Assembly (NCBI GenBank): GCA_947165115.1
Contig: CAMUZD010000020.1
Coordinates: 1 to 13,097 of the forward strand
Reading direction: 5' to 3'
Origin: an uncultured Clostridia bacterium
GTDB lineage: Bacteria > Bacillota > Clostridia > Oscillospirales > Acutalibacteraceae
DNA length: 13,097 nucleotides
The notes under the pieces were generated by a model, which saw only the letters and a program-made list of their open reading frames with translations, ran no database searches and had not been told where the DNA came from. A program made the translations under genes and the position numbers. Numbering within the stretch: the first letter of the stretch is position 1; each line of letters begins with the position of its first letter. Positions 5,585 to 13,097 of the stretch are shown one piece after another.

Positions 5585-6673
5585 TTATTCAAGATAATCC
5601 TTGAGTTTTTTGCTGCGGCTCGGATGACGGAGCTTGCGAAGCGCTTTCGCTTCAATCTGACGGATGCGTTCACGGGTCACGTTGAATTCTGCACCGACCT
5701 CTTCAAGAGTATGCGGGTGCCCGCCCTCAAGACCGAAACGCAGACGGAGAACCTGAGCCTCTCTGGGCTGGAGAGTCTTGAGAACTTCGTCAAGCTGCTC
5801 TTTGAGAAGCATCATCGAAGCGGCGTCAGCCGGGGCGGGAGCATCATCATCGGGGATGAAATCGCCGAGATGGGAATCCTCCTCCTCGCCTATCGGGGTT
5901 TCAAGCGAAACGGGTTCCTGGGCAACTCTCATAATATCCCTTACCTTGTCAACGGACATTCCGAGCTCCTTGGCAATTTCCTCCGCGGTCGGATCTCTGC
6001 CGTTCTTGTGAAGCAGCTGACTGCTGGTCTTCTTGACCTTGTTGATTGTTTCAACCATATGAACGGGAATTCTTATCGTTCTCGCCTGGTCGGCAATAGC
6101 TCTTGTGATAGCCTGTCTTATCCACCAGGTGGCATAGGTCGAGAATTTGAAGCCCTTGGTATAATCGAATTTATCAACTGCTTTGATGAGGCCGAGGTTG
6201 CCCTCCTGAATCAGATCGAGGAACTGCATGCCTCTGCCGACATATCTCTTTGCGATTGAAACGACAAGACGCAGGTTTGCCTCAGCGAGACGCTGCTTTG
6301 CGCTCTTGTCATCGGAAGCTATTCTGATTGCGAGCTCGATTTCCTCCTCGGGTGTGAGAAGCGGAACCTTGCCGATATCCTTGAGATAGACCTTAACGGG
6401 ATCTTCGATATTGACATTTTTTTCGTCCACTACGCCCATTTCGGGAGTCTTCGGGGTATCAAGGTCAAAATCCTCAAAATCGCCGCTCGCCATATCATCG
6501 ACTATCTCGATATTCTCGGCTTCGAGCGCTTCGTAGAGCTTATCAAGCGCCTCAACCTCTATATTGAGGTCGAGCATTGCTTCGTCAATCTGCTGAGCGG
6601 TAAGTTTGCCTGCCGCCTTGCCTTTTTCAATGAGTTTCTTGAAGGGGTTGTTGTTTTTTTCGTTGTTTTCCAT
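5585..6673 (-). CDS. rpoD: primary sigma factor RpoD/SigA
   Basis: This is the housekeeping sigma-70 factor, which directs RNA polymerase to -35/-10 promoters. The 362-residue product has the short Gram-positive layout: region 1.1 (about 10-65, with acidic stretch to 72), region 1.2 DPVKVYLKDIGKVPLLT (91-107), region 2 (127-197) with the core-binding block and the -10 recognising YATWWIRQAITRAIADQ (180-196), region 3 (about 205-285), and region 4 (295-355) with the -35 helix-turn-helix TLEEVGAEFNVTRERIRQIE (322-341). The ATG at 6671-6673 follows GGGAGG (6683-6688). The gap to the dnaG stop is 16 nt, so the Shine-Dalgarno abuts the upstream stop and translation is probably coupled. It is the last gene of the dgt - exported protein - dnaG - rpoD operon. 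Confidence 0.98.
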   Translation of the reverse strand: MENNEKNNNPFKKLIEKGKAAGKLTAQQIDEAMLDLNIEVEALDKLYEALEAENIEIVDDMASGDFEDFDLDTPKTPEMGVVDEKNVNIEDPVKVYLKDIGKVPLLTPEEEIELAIRIASDDKSAKQRLAEANLRLVVSIAKRYVGRGMQFLDLIQEGNLGLIKAVDKFDYTKGFKFSTYATWWIRQAITRAIADQARTIRIPVHMVETINKVKKTSSQLLHKNGRDPTAEEIAKELGMSVDKVRDIMRVAQEPVSLETPIGEEEDSHLGDFIPDDDAPAPADAASMMLLKEQLDEVLKTLQPREAQVLRLRFGLEGGHPHTLEEVGAEFNVTRERIRQIEAKALRKLRHPSRSKKLKDYLE

Positions 6674-6689
6674 TTTATTTGTCCTCCCG

Positions 6690-8444
6690 TTATTTCATAT
6701 TTTCGATAGCTTTCCGGAATTCATCGTCAGACATATTTCTGACATCCGAATCTCCGGGCGGCTGTGTTTTTTTGATAACCGCAATGCAGTCGCGGCATTC
6801 CTTGAGTGTGTTTGCGAGATTCCCCGCTTTCATTGCGATACGCCCTATTGTATCAAGCTCCTGAGGAGTGAAATCCTGAGTGAACATTGAAAGATCGGTG
6901 GAATAACCGCCGTCGATAAGCTCAATCAGATACTTTATCACACGCCTGTTGAATTCAGTCACGAAATCATCCGGCGAGAATTCATCCTTCAGCTGCCTGT
7001 AAAAATCCGGATTTCTCATCAGCGAGGCAATCAGCGTTTCCTCCGCCTTTGCCGCCTCAAGATTATCTTTCATTTCGGGATTGCTCTTATCCTCAAAAGT
7101 CTTTTTGGAAGCAGTGTCAAGTTCTTTTTTCCGCTCAGTCTGCCGCTTTCTGAACTGTCTGAACGATGCAGCCTTGACCTGAGTCATAATCGCGTCTTTG
7201 CTCACTCCGAATTCATCGGCGAGGCGGGACGCGTAAATCTCTTTTTCAATAGGATTTGCGCCTGCCAGAATCTCAGCGGCGGCGGCGAGGTATTTCACTC
7301 TGCCGTCATCGGTAGCCGTATTGTGCTTTTCGAGCTCGGTTTTGAGTTTATACTCGATTTCATTATTTGCTCTGTTGAGCATCGCGAGAAACGCCTCTTT
7401 GCCCGACGAGCGGACTATCTCATCGGCGTCCTTGCCGCCCTCCATGAGCACTACCTTGATTTTAAGACCTGTCTTTCTCAGAATCGGCAGAGCCTTGTTT
7501 ACCGCGTTTCTGCCCGCGCCGTCATTGTCATAACAGACATAGAGCTCATCGGCATAGCGCGAGAGCAGATTCGCCTGATCGGGTGTGAAAGCCGTTCCGA
7601 GGCAAGCTATCGCATGGGGAATGCCCGCCTGATGAAGCGCGATGGCATCCATATATCCCTCGACGAGAATCAGCCTTTTTCTGCCGTCAACCTCGGGAGC
7701 ATTCTTCGCGAAATTCAGTGCGAACACTCCTTCGCCTTTTTTATAAACCGGCGTGTCGGAGGTGTTGATATACTTGGGCTTTGAGTCATCCATCACCCTG
7801 CCGCCGAATGCGACGACGTTGCCTCTGAGATCGAGAATCGGAAACATGACTCTGTTTCTGAAACTGTCGTAGCATCCGCCTTTTTTCCCTTTGACGGCGA
7901 GGTTTGCAAGAATGAGCTCGCGGTCGTTGTAGCCGAGTGAATGCAGATGATTTCTGAGCGAATCCCAGCTGTCCGGTGCATAGCCGAGACCGAAATGGGT
8001 TATGGTCTTCTTGGTCAGACCTCTTTTGAGAAAATAGTCGAGAGCCCTTTTATTCTCGGGCTTGTATAGCTGTGAATTGAAGAACTTTGCCGCCTCTCTG
8101 TTTGCCGAGAGAACTCTCATTCTGAGCTTTGCGGCGCTGTCATCGAAACCGTCATCCGGAAGAGGCAGATTGAATCTCGTCGCGAGTGATTTGACCGCCT
8201 CGACATAATCGAGATTCTCCATCCTCATTACAAAGCTTATGACGTCGCCCGATGCCTGGCAGCCGAAGCAATAGAAGGATTTCGTATCGGGAAATACCGT
8301 GAATGACGGCGTCTTTTCGCTGTGAAACGGGCAGAGCCCTTTGAGGTTTTTGCCTGTCCGGCGAAGCGAAACATAGGAGGAAATCACTTCCTCAATATCC
8401 GCTCTGTCGTGCAGATTCTGTATATATTCCCTGCTGATGGCCGT
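6690..8444 (-). CDS. dnaG: DNA primase DnaG, probable ACG start
   Basis: DnaG makes RNA primers at the replication fork with the replicative helicase. Reading from the ACG at 8442-8444 gives 584 residues. The CHC2 zinc finger has C38-P-F-H41 and C59-F-G-C62. The TOPRIM core has VEGYMDAIALHQAG, CLGTAFTPDQ and the acidic DNDGAGRNA motif. A helicase-binding C-terminal region follows. The first conventional start in frame is GTG at 8385-8387. It would remove the conserved stretch AISREYIQNLHDRADIEE and leave the first zinc Cys at residue 19, whereas E. coli has it near 40. The frame has a TGA three codons before the ACG and no ATG, GTG or TTG between. GGGAG (8454-8458) lies 9 nt before the ACG. 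Identity is certain; the start is inferred. Confidence 0.93.
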   Translation of the reverse strand, partial: TAISREYIQNLHDRADIEEVISSYVSLRRTGKNLKGLCPFHSEKTPSFTVFPDTKSFYCFGCQASGDVISFVMRMENLDYVEAVKSLATRFNLPLPDDGFDDSAAKLRMRVLSANREAAKFFNSQLYKPENKRALDYFLKRGLTKKTITHFGLGYAPDSWDSLRNHLHSLGYNDRELILANLAVKGKKGGCYDSFRNRVMFPILDLRGNVVAFGGRVMDDSKPKYINTSDTPVYKKGEGVFALNFAKNAPEVDGRKRLILVEGYMDAIALHQAGIPHAIACLGTAFTPDQANLLSRYADELYVCYDNDGAGRNAVNKALPILRKTGLKIKVVLMEGGKDADEIVRSSGKEAFLAMLNRANNEIEYKLKTELEKHNTATDDGRVKYLAAAAEILAGANPIEKEIYASRLADEFGVSKDAIMTQVKAASFRQFRKRQTERKKELDTASKKTFEDKSNPEMKDNLEAAKAEETLIASLMRNPDFYRQLKDEFSPDDFVTEFNRRVIKYLIELIDGGYSTDLSMFTQDFTPQELDTIGRIAMKAGNLANTLKECRDCIAVIKKTQPPGDSDVRNMSDDEFRKAIENMK

Positions 8445-8458
8445 ATTTCCTCACTCCC
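8445..8458 (-). promoter_or_regulatory. ribosome binding site that points to the ACG start of dnaG
   Basis: Minus-strand GGGAGTGAGG precedes the ACG codon. GGGAG is 9 nt away and GAGG is 4 nt away. It overlaps the TGA (8451-8453) that closes the dnaG frame upstream. The GTG at 8385-8387 has only GAGG 2 nt before it, which is too close to work well. Confidence 0.6.
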
Positions 8459-8480
8459 TTCGCCGAATTTTCATTATTTA

Positions 8481-9509
8481 TCAATCGTCGTCGTCATCTC
8501 CGCGCTTCTTGATTGCAACGCCTGCAAGGATTCCCGCGGCGGTGATGAATACTATTCCGCCGATGACCGCGATACCGAAAATCAAGGTCGGGTCAAGCGG
8601 CTTTTTCTCCTCCTGCGGAGCGGGAGCCGTGATTATCTCGCGGGTCTCATATTCCTCATAGGGATTGAGCTCGGAATAATCCGTTGACGCCGATTCATCC
8701 GAAGCATCGGTCTCCTTGCCGGAGGTAAAGAATTCCTCGTAGCCCGAGGGCATCGGAGCTGTTGTGAATAAAGGCTTCGCAGGGGCCGCGGTGGTATCGG
8801 GATTTTTATATGTGGTATAGGCGACGCTGCTGTTATCCTTATATGTGGATTCATTGGGAGCGGTCGTCTTATCCTTCTTTGTGGTTGAATCTGTCGTGTC
8901 ATCCGCCTTCGAAGTCGTCTGCGCGGCGGGTGCAGTAGTCTCCGAATATCTTCCGTTTGCGGTCAGCACAAGTGCGCCCGTATCGGCGTTCTTAAGCTCG
9001 GGGAAGGCAGAACCTGTCAGCGCTCTCGGCGAATAAACGGCATAGGAATCGGACGGATATTTCGCGACTCTGTCAACCGCCGCCTTGCCGTCGGCAACCG
9101 TATCCTGCTCAAAGAGAACAAGCGAGCTTCTCGAAGCGCTCTTGACTATCGCCCATCTGCCTGTGGATGGAGAATAGACGATATCGCCCTGGGCAGGAGT
9201 GTTCGGAGTCTTGAAGGCATAGCCCTTTGTATTCATAACCGGGCCGTTTGCTCCGGTCGAAATATTCAGGCCGTAGGCCTCCTTATAGAATCTTGTGACA
9301 AGTTCGGCGCTCGAATAGCTTGAATTCTCTGCGCTGTAGAGGGAGTCAACGCCAAGATAAGACGAGACGACAAACGGTTCGTCGCTCCCGACGGGGACTT
9401 TCTTTCCGCCGCCGACGTCGGAATTCCAGCTCGCCGAAACGCTTATCACGCAGGCGAAGACGAGGAACACCGCGAAGAGCGGTATAAGTGTTTTGATTAT
9501 ATTCTTCAT
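8481..9509 (-). CDS. exported, membrane-anchored protein with a degenerate CHAP-like domain
   Basis: The 342-residue protein has a signal peptide (1-26, cleavage after VSA). A domain resembling CHAP/NlpC-type amidases follows: SSAELVTRFYKEAYGLNI (66-83) and GDIVYSPSTGRWAIVKS (108-124). In active members I expect a Cys at the start of the helix and a His before WAIV; here these are Ser67 and Arg118, so it is probably catalytically dead. A Thr/Ser/Asp-rich linker (about 187-300, repeated TTAP-like units) leads to a membrane span (about 308-333) and a KKRGDDDDD tail, the five Asp ending the protein. The ATG at 9507-9509 has GAGGTG 4 nt before it. It lies 10 nt after dgt and 36 nt before dnaG, so it is cotranscribed. 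The family call is by pattern recognition only, and the function is unknown. Confidence 0.72.
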   Translation of the reverse strand: MKNIIKTLIPLFAVFLVFACVISVSASWNSDVGGGKKVPVGSDEPFVVSSYLGVDSLYSAENSSYSSAELVTRFYKEAYGLNISTGANGPVMNTKGYAFKTPNTPAQGDIVYSPSTGRWAIVKSASRSSLVLFEQDTVADGKAAVDRVAKYPSDSYAVYSPRALTGSAFPELKNADTGALVLTANGRYSETTAPAAQTTSKADDTTDSTTKKDKTTAPNESTYKDNSSVAYTTYKNPDTTAAPAKPLFTTAPMPSGYEEFFTSGKETDASDESASTDYSELNPYEEYETREIITAPAPQEEKKPLDPTLIFGIAVIGGIVFITAAGILAGVAIKKRGDDDDD

Positions 9510-9519
9510 TTTGCACCTC

Positions 9520-10521
9520 TCAGATATTCGCCCATCCCTTCGGGACGAACATATCGTTGAAAACCTTCACCGCATAGCGGTCCGTCATGCCTGCCACAAA
9601 ATCACAGGCCGCGATTTCGGGGGCTTCGGTCCTTGCGGTTCTGATATATAAATCCGGCATAAGCTCGGGATATTTTGAGAATTTATCATAGAGCATGGAA
9701 ATCATTTCCTGCGCCTTGCCCTCTTCGCTCTTGCAGGCGGGATTCGTATAGACGGCGTCGAACATGAAATTATGGAGCATATCGAAAACCATCTGAATCT
9801 GGGGCGAAAGTATGATATTCTCTTCGCTGCTCTGAATGCAGTCTTTTACGAGGGTGTTTATCCTCGCGGATTTAGAATAGCCGAGCACATCCCTGATTTC
9901 AACGGGAATATCGTCCTCGGTGAGTATACCCGCCGCCTTGGCGTCATCGATATCATGATTTATATAGGCAATCCTGTCGGAGAGGCGGACTATCCTGCCC
10001 TCGAGCGTTTCCGCCGGCTCGCCGTTTGTGTGGCGGACTATGCCGTTTCGCACTTCGTGAGTAAGATTAAGTCCCTCGCCGTTTTTCTCAATTTTATCAA
10101 CCACTCTGAGGCTCTGCTCATAATGCTTGAAGCCGTAGGGGCAGGCTGCGGCAAGCGCTCTCTCGCCTGCGTGGCCGAACGGAGTATGGCCCAGATCGTG
10201 GCCGAGCGCTATGGCGCAGGTCAGGTCGCGGTTGAGCCTGAGCGCATCGGCAATCGTATCGGCAATCTGCGCCACCTCGAGAGTGTGGGTCAGGCGCGTG
10301 CGGTAGTAATCGCCCTCGGGAGAGAGAAAGACCTGCGTTTTATGTTTTAATCTGCGGAAAGAGCTGGAATGAATAATCCTGTCTCTGTCTCTCTGGTATT
10401 CCGTGCGCATCGGGCACTCCTCCTCGGGAACAAGGCGCCCTCTGGAATTAAATGAAAACGAAGCGCGGGGAGATAATATCAACTTTTCTCTTTCATATTT
10501 TTCTTCGCGGATGCAGTCCAT
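9520..10521 (-). CDS. dgt: deoxyguanosinetriphosphate triphosphohydrolase-like HD protein
   Basis: Dgt-type enzymes hydrolyse dGTP or other dNTPs to the nucleoside and tripolyphosphate. The 333-residue product has the N-terminal family block YQRDRDRIIHSSSFRRLKHK (42-61) and TQVFLSPEGDYYRTRLTHTL. All four HD metal ligands are present: His79, His108-Asp109 (GHDLGHTPFGHAGE) and Asp182 (RLSDRIAYINHDIDDA). It is of the short dGTPase-like class rather than the ~500-residue E. coli Dgt, so substrate preference is open. The ATG at 10519-10521 follows AAGGGGTGA closely. It is the first gene of the operon running through dnaG and rpoD and is divergent from topB. A dNTPase next to primase suggests control of nucleotide pools around replication, as in many Clostridia. 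Confidence 0.93.
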   Translation of the reverse strand: MDCIREEKYEREKLILSPRASFSFNSRGRLVPEEECPMRTEYQRDRDRIIHSSSFRRLKHKTQVFLSPEGDYYRTRLTHTLEVAQIADTIADALRLNRDLTCAIALGHDLGHTPFGHAGERALAAACPYGFKHYEQSLRVVDKIEKNGEGLNLTHEVRNGIVRHTNGEPAETLEGRIVRLSDRIAYINHDIDDAKAAGILTEDDIPVEIRDVLGYSKSARINTLVKDCIQSSEENIILSPQIQMVFDMLHNFMFDAVYTNPACKSEEGKAQEMISMLYDKFSKYPELMPDLYIRTARTEAPEIAACDFVAGMTDRYAVKVFNDMFVPKGWANI

Positions 10522-10556
10522 CTTCTCACCCCTTCATATACTAATACGCATAAAAC

Positions 10557-10585
10557 ACCATAAATTCCTTTATTTAATTTGTAAA
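10557..10585 (-). promoter_or_regulatory. candidate promoter of the dgt-dnaG-rpoD operon
   Basis: On the minus strand TTTACA (10580-10585), 17 bp, then TATGGT (10557-10562). The -35 is close to consensus but the -10 matches only four of six bases, so the promoter may be weak or need an activator. The -35 lies inside a tandem 11-bp repeat. Confidence 0.42.
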
Positions 10586-10597
10586 CAATTTGTGAAC
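10576..10597. repeat. tandem 11-bp direct repeat in the dgt/topB promoter region
   Basis: AATTTGTAAAC (10576-10586) is followed at once by AATTTGTGAAC (10587-10597), identical but for one base. Two copies one helical turn apart could present the same DNA face to a regulator. The repeat covers the candidate dgt -35 box. GTGAAC of the second copy (10592-10597) also forms an inverted pair with GTTCAC (10609-10614). Confidence 0.55.
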
Positions 10598-10632
10598 GAA
10601 AAGATGTGGTTCACCTTGCCCCCATATTTTAA

Positions 10633-10662
10633 TTGACTTTTTGTATAATATAATGATATTAT
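10633..10662 (+). promoter_or_regulatory. candidate promoter of topB
   Basis: TTGACT (10633-10638), an 18-bp spacer and TATTAT (10657-10662), with TG one base before the -10 (extended -10). The predicted start near 10669 leaves a leader of about 23 nt. The -10 overlaps an 8-bp inverted repeat, TATAATAT/ATATTATA (10644-10663), in very AT-rich DNA, so the repeat may be incidental. Confidence 0.55.
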
Positions 10663-10691
10663 ATAGGATGGATAATTATGGAGGTATTCAG

Positions 10692-12866
10692 ATGGCAAAA
10701 ACACTTGTTCTGACCGAGAAGCCGTCGGTTGCCAGGGATATCGCCCGTGTTCTCGGCTGCAAGAGAAACGGCAACGGCTGCATAATCGGAGATAAATATA
10801 CAATCACCTGGGCACTCGGCCATCTGGTCACTCTCGCAGACCCCGAGGTTTACGGTGAAAAATACAAGAGCTGGAAGATGGAAGATCTGCCGATGCTGCC
10901 CGAAAAGATGAAGCTCGTTGTCATCGGGCAGACCTCAAAGCAATTCAAGGCGGTCAGTGCGCTCCTGAATTCCAATGAATACGATAAAGTCGTAATAGCA
11001 ACCGATGCGGGCCGCGAGGGCGAGCTCGTTGCGAGGTGGATTCTCATAAAGGCCGGTTGCCGCAAGCCGCTTCAGAGGCTCTGGATTTCCTCGCAGACCG
11101 ATAAGGCGATAAAAGAGGGTTTTTCGTCCCTGAAACCCGCCTCTCAGTATGATGCCCTCTTCCGCTCTGCCCAATCGAGGGCGCAGGCGGACTGGCTGGT
11201 CGGCCTCAATGTCACAAGGGCGCTGACCTGCAAACACAATGCCCAGCTTTCGGCAGGCAGAGTCCAGACCCCGACGCTCGCGATGATAGTCAGGCGCGAG
11301 GATGAAATAATGAAATTCCGTCCGAAGGATTATTTCACGGTCAAGGCGGATTTCGGCACTTTCACCGCGCTGTATAAAGATTCAAAAAACCAGGCTCGTT
11401 TCTTTGACGCCGCTCAGGCTCAGGAGGTCGCAAACGCGGTCAGAGGTCAGCGCGGAACACTGACCGAAGTCAAGAAACAATATAAAATGAAGGCTCCTCC
11501 GGCCGCTTATGACCTGACGGAGCTTCAGAGAGACGCCAACAAGAAATACGGCTACTCCGCAAAGCAGACGCTCTCGCTGATGCAGAGCCTATATGAGACG
11601 CATAAACTGCTGACTTATCCGAGAACCGATTCGAGATATATCACAAAAGATGTGGTCGCAACTCTTCCCGAGAGACTGAAAGCTATTTCAATCGGTCAGT
11701 ATAAAGAGGCGGCAACGGCGATTCTGCGCTCCAAACCACTGCAGACAAAATATATCGTAAACGATGCGAAAGTTTCTGACCATCACGCGATAATTCCGAC
11801 CGAACAGTATGTCGATCTCAATAAACTCACGCGCGATGAGCTTCATATCTACGACCTTGTCGTTCGCAGATTTCTCGCAGTTTTAAGCGCGCCCTATGAA
11901 TACGATGAGGTTCAGTTAAAGATAACAATCGGAAAACACAATTTCTACGCCAAGGGACAGAGCGTAAAATCCGCAGGCTGGAAAGCTCTCTATGATTCAT
12001 CTCTTTCAGATGACGCGGATGACGATGCCGATCTTAAATCGCAGTCGCTTCCCGCGCTCAGTCAGGGAGCCGCAGTCACGGCGAAGGAAGTCCGCATTGT
12101 CGCGGGTAAGACCTCTCCTCCCCCGAGATATACCGAGGCGACGCTGCTGACTGCCATGGAAAACCCGACCGGTCAGGTCGATGACGGCAAACTCCGCGAT
12201 GCTCTCAAGACCGCGGGCGGCCTCGGCACTCCCGCAACAAGAGCTGATATAATCGAAAAACTATTTGATACATTCTATGTCGAGCGCAGGGGCAGGGAGA
12301 TTTTCCCGACCTCAAAAGGCAGGCAGCTCATCAGCATCGTTCCGCCCGATCTCAAATCCGCGGAGCTGACAGCTCAATGGGAACAGCGTCTGCAGATGAT
12401 TGCCAAGGGCAGCGAGAGCGATAAGAAATTCGTCGATGAAATGCGAAGATACGCGACCTCGCTTGTTTCCGAAGTCAAAAAGAGCGACGCGGTCTACCGC
12501 CACGATAATATCACCCGTGAGGTCTGCCCCGAATGCGGCAAATACATGCTCGAAGTCAACGGCAAGAAGGGTAAAATGCTCATCTGCCAGGACAGAGAGT
12601 GCGGTTACCGCCGCAGTCTCTCAATCATAACCAACGCGAGATGCCCCGAATGCCACAAAAAACTTGAAATGCGCGGCGAAGGGGATAAAAAGACGTTTTA
12701 CTGCGTGTGCGGCTACCGCGAAAAACTCTCCGATTTCAATAAGAGAAAAGAGAGCGCGGGCGCAGGCAAACGCGATGTTGAAAACTATATGAGACAGCAA
12801 AACAAACAGAAATCGGGCAGCAATCCCTTCGCGGATCTGCTCGCAAACTGGTCGGAGGACAGCTGA
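10692..12866 (+). CDS. topB: DNA topoisomerase III
   Basis: This type IA topoisomerase cuts and passes single strands, relaxing negative supercoils and resolving recombination or replication intermediates. The 724-residue product matches B. subtilis TopB in length. The TOPRIM domain has TEKPS (catalytic Glu9) and IATDAGREGELVAR (102-115). The active-site tyrosine is Tyr309 in LLTYPRTDSRYI. The topoisomerase core blocks LSAGRVQTPTLAMIV and GLGTPATRADIIEKL are also present. Two C-terminal zinc ribbons follow: C612-x2-C615, C632-x4-C637, and C651-x2-C654, C671-x-C673. The frame opens 17 codons upstream, but ATG 10692 is chosen because GGAGG (10680-10684) is 7 nt before it and the family begins MxKTLVLTEKPSVA. 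Its TGA overlaps the ATG of the next gene. Confidence 0.97.
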   Translation: MAKTLVLTEKPSVARDIARVLGCKRNGNGCIIGDKYTITWALGHLVTLADPEVYGEKYKSWKMEDLPMLPEKMKLVVIGQTSKQFKAVSALLNSNEYDKVVIATDAGREGELVARWILIKAGCRKPLQRLWISSQTDKAIKEGFSSLKPASQYDALFRSAQSRAQADWLVGLNVTRALTCKHNAQLSAGRVQTPTLAMIVRREDEIMKFRPKDYFTVKADFGTFTALYKDSKNQARFFDAAQAQEVANAVRGQRGTLTEVKKQYKMKAPPAAYDLTELQRDANKKYGYSAKQTLSLMQSLYETHKLLTYPRTDSRYITKDVVATLPERLKAISIGQYKEAATAILRSKPLQTKYIVNDAKVSDHHAIIPTEQYVDLNKLTRDELHIYDLVVRRFLAVLSAPYEYDEVQLKITIGKHNFYAKGQSVKSAGWKALYDSSLSDDADDDADLKSQSLPALSQGAAVTAKEVRIVAGKTSPPPRYTEATLLTAMENPTGQVDDGKLRDALKTAGGLGTPATRADIIEKLFDTFYVERRGREIFPTSKGRQLISIVPPDLKSAELTAQWEQRLQMIAKGSESDKKFVDEMRRYATSLVSEVKKSDAVYRHDNITREVCPECGKYMLEVNGKKGKMLICQDRECGYRRSLSIITNARCPECHKKLEMRGEGDKKTFYCVCGYREKLSDFNKRKESAGAGKRDVENYMRQQNKQKSGSNPFADLLANWSEDS

Positions 12867-13097
12867 TGAAAAAACTCATCTGCGCCCTGCTGGCCGCGGC
12901 TATGCTATTCTCCCTGACCTCGTGTCTCGGGAGGGGCACGGGCAAGAGCATCACTTATGCGATTGACGCATCACCTTCAACTCTTGACCCACAGTATGCC
13001 TCGGAAACAGGTGCCGAAATAATAATAAACAATGTCTTTGAAGGGCTTGTCCGCCTTGATTCCGAAGGCAATGTTATCCCCGGAATCGCGGAGAAAT
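12866..13097 (+). CDS. family-5 peptide-binding lipoprotein of an ABC transporter, N-terminal part (runs off right edge)
   Basis: The first 77 codons are present. The signal peptide MKKLICALLAAAMLFSLTSC ends in the lipobox LTSC, with the lipidated cysteine at residue 20. The mature part has ITYAIDASPSTLDPQYASET, then IINNVFEGLVRLDSEGNV and IPGIAEK. This is the typical start of OppA/DppA-type solute-binding proteins, which capture peptides outside the membrane for an ABC importer. The ATG (12866-12868) overlaps the topB stop in TGATG. GGAGG (12854-12858) lies inside topB 7 nt before it, so translation is probably coupled. Permease and ATPase genes would be expected beyond the edge. The ligand cannot be predicted from this part. 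Confidence 0.87.
   Translation, partial: MKKLICALLAAAMLFSLTSCLGRGTGKSITYAIDASPSTLDPQYASETGAEIIINNVFEGLVRLDSEGNVIPGIAEK

Noticed and set aside
5576..6259. 227-codon open frame on plus opposite rpoD
   Set aside because: It is the antisense of a highly conserved gene; no family resemblance and no ribosome site.
9450..9452. Cys20 of the CHAP-like protein as a lipoprotein lipobox
   Set aside because: VFAC lacks the usual small residue at -2 and the hydrophobic core continues past it to a normal VSA cleavage site.
9772..10350. 192-codon open frame on plus opposite dgt
   Set aside because: It mirrors the dgt coding frame; no recognisable domain, start signal or promoter.
10591..10614. Rex-type redox operator (TTGTGAA...TTCAC)
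   Set aside because: The half-sites are 11 bp apart and incomplete, unlike the usual TTGTGAAN4TTCACAA spacing.

Overview
The window looks like chromosomal housekeeping DNA from a low-to-moderate GC Gram-positive bacterium of the Clostridia, probably near the Ruminococcaceae/Oscillospiraceae. This is inferred from four things: AGGAGG-type ribosome sites, a short SigA-type primary sigma factor, a dgt - exported protein - dnaG - rpoD operon, and exported proteins with C-terminal membrane anchors and basic tails. No phage, transposon, CRISPR or conjugation gene was seen.

Layout. 1-473 (minus) is the start of rpoB, which has its own consensus promoter and a foldable leader. 693-1862 (minus) is tmcAL, the tRNA-Met cytidine acetate ligase. 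1978-3180 (plus) is ackA, acetate kinase. ackA and tmcAL are divergent and appear to share superimposed -10 boxes. A bidirectional terminator (3218-3255) separates ackA from a convergent pair: a DUF4474 exported protein (3753-4643) followed by a YjcF/ElaA-like GNAT acetyltransferase (3281-3721), both minus. Upstream of these lie a tRNA-Gly(GCC) with a perfect consensus promoter and an intrinsic terminator, then a small exported anchored protein with four helical repeats (4900-5442, minus).

5585-10521 (minus) is one compact cluster, transcribed in the order dgt, an exported CHAP-like protein lacking its catalytic residues, dnaG primase, rpoD. This is a version of the macromolecular-synthesis operon, coupling dNTP turnover, primer synthesis and primary transcription initiation. 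The dnaG reading frame has no ATG/GTG/TTG where the protein must begin; an ACG codon behind a good Shine-Dalgarno site is the best candidate. Divergent to dgt is topB (topoisomerase III, 10692-12866, plus). Its stop overlaps the start of a truncated family-5 peptide-binding lipoprotein gene that runs off the right edge.

Most of the window is conventional. The points worth a second look are the dnaG start, the half-terminator built into the rpoB promoter, the shared ackA/tmcAL promoter, the CHAP pseudoenzyme in a core operon, the repeat-built surface protein with an upstream palindrome, and the tandem repeat between dgt and topB. No stretch longer than 300 bases lacks a gene.
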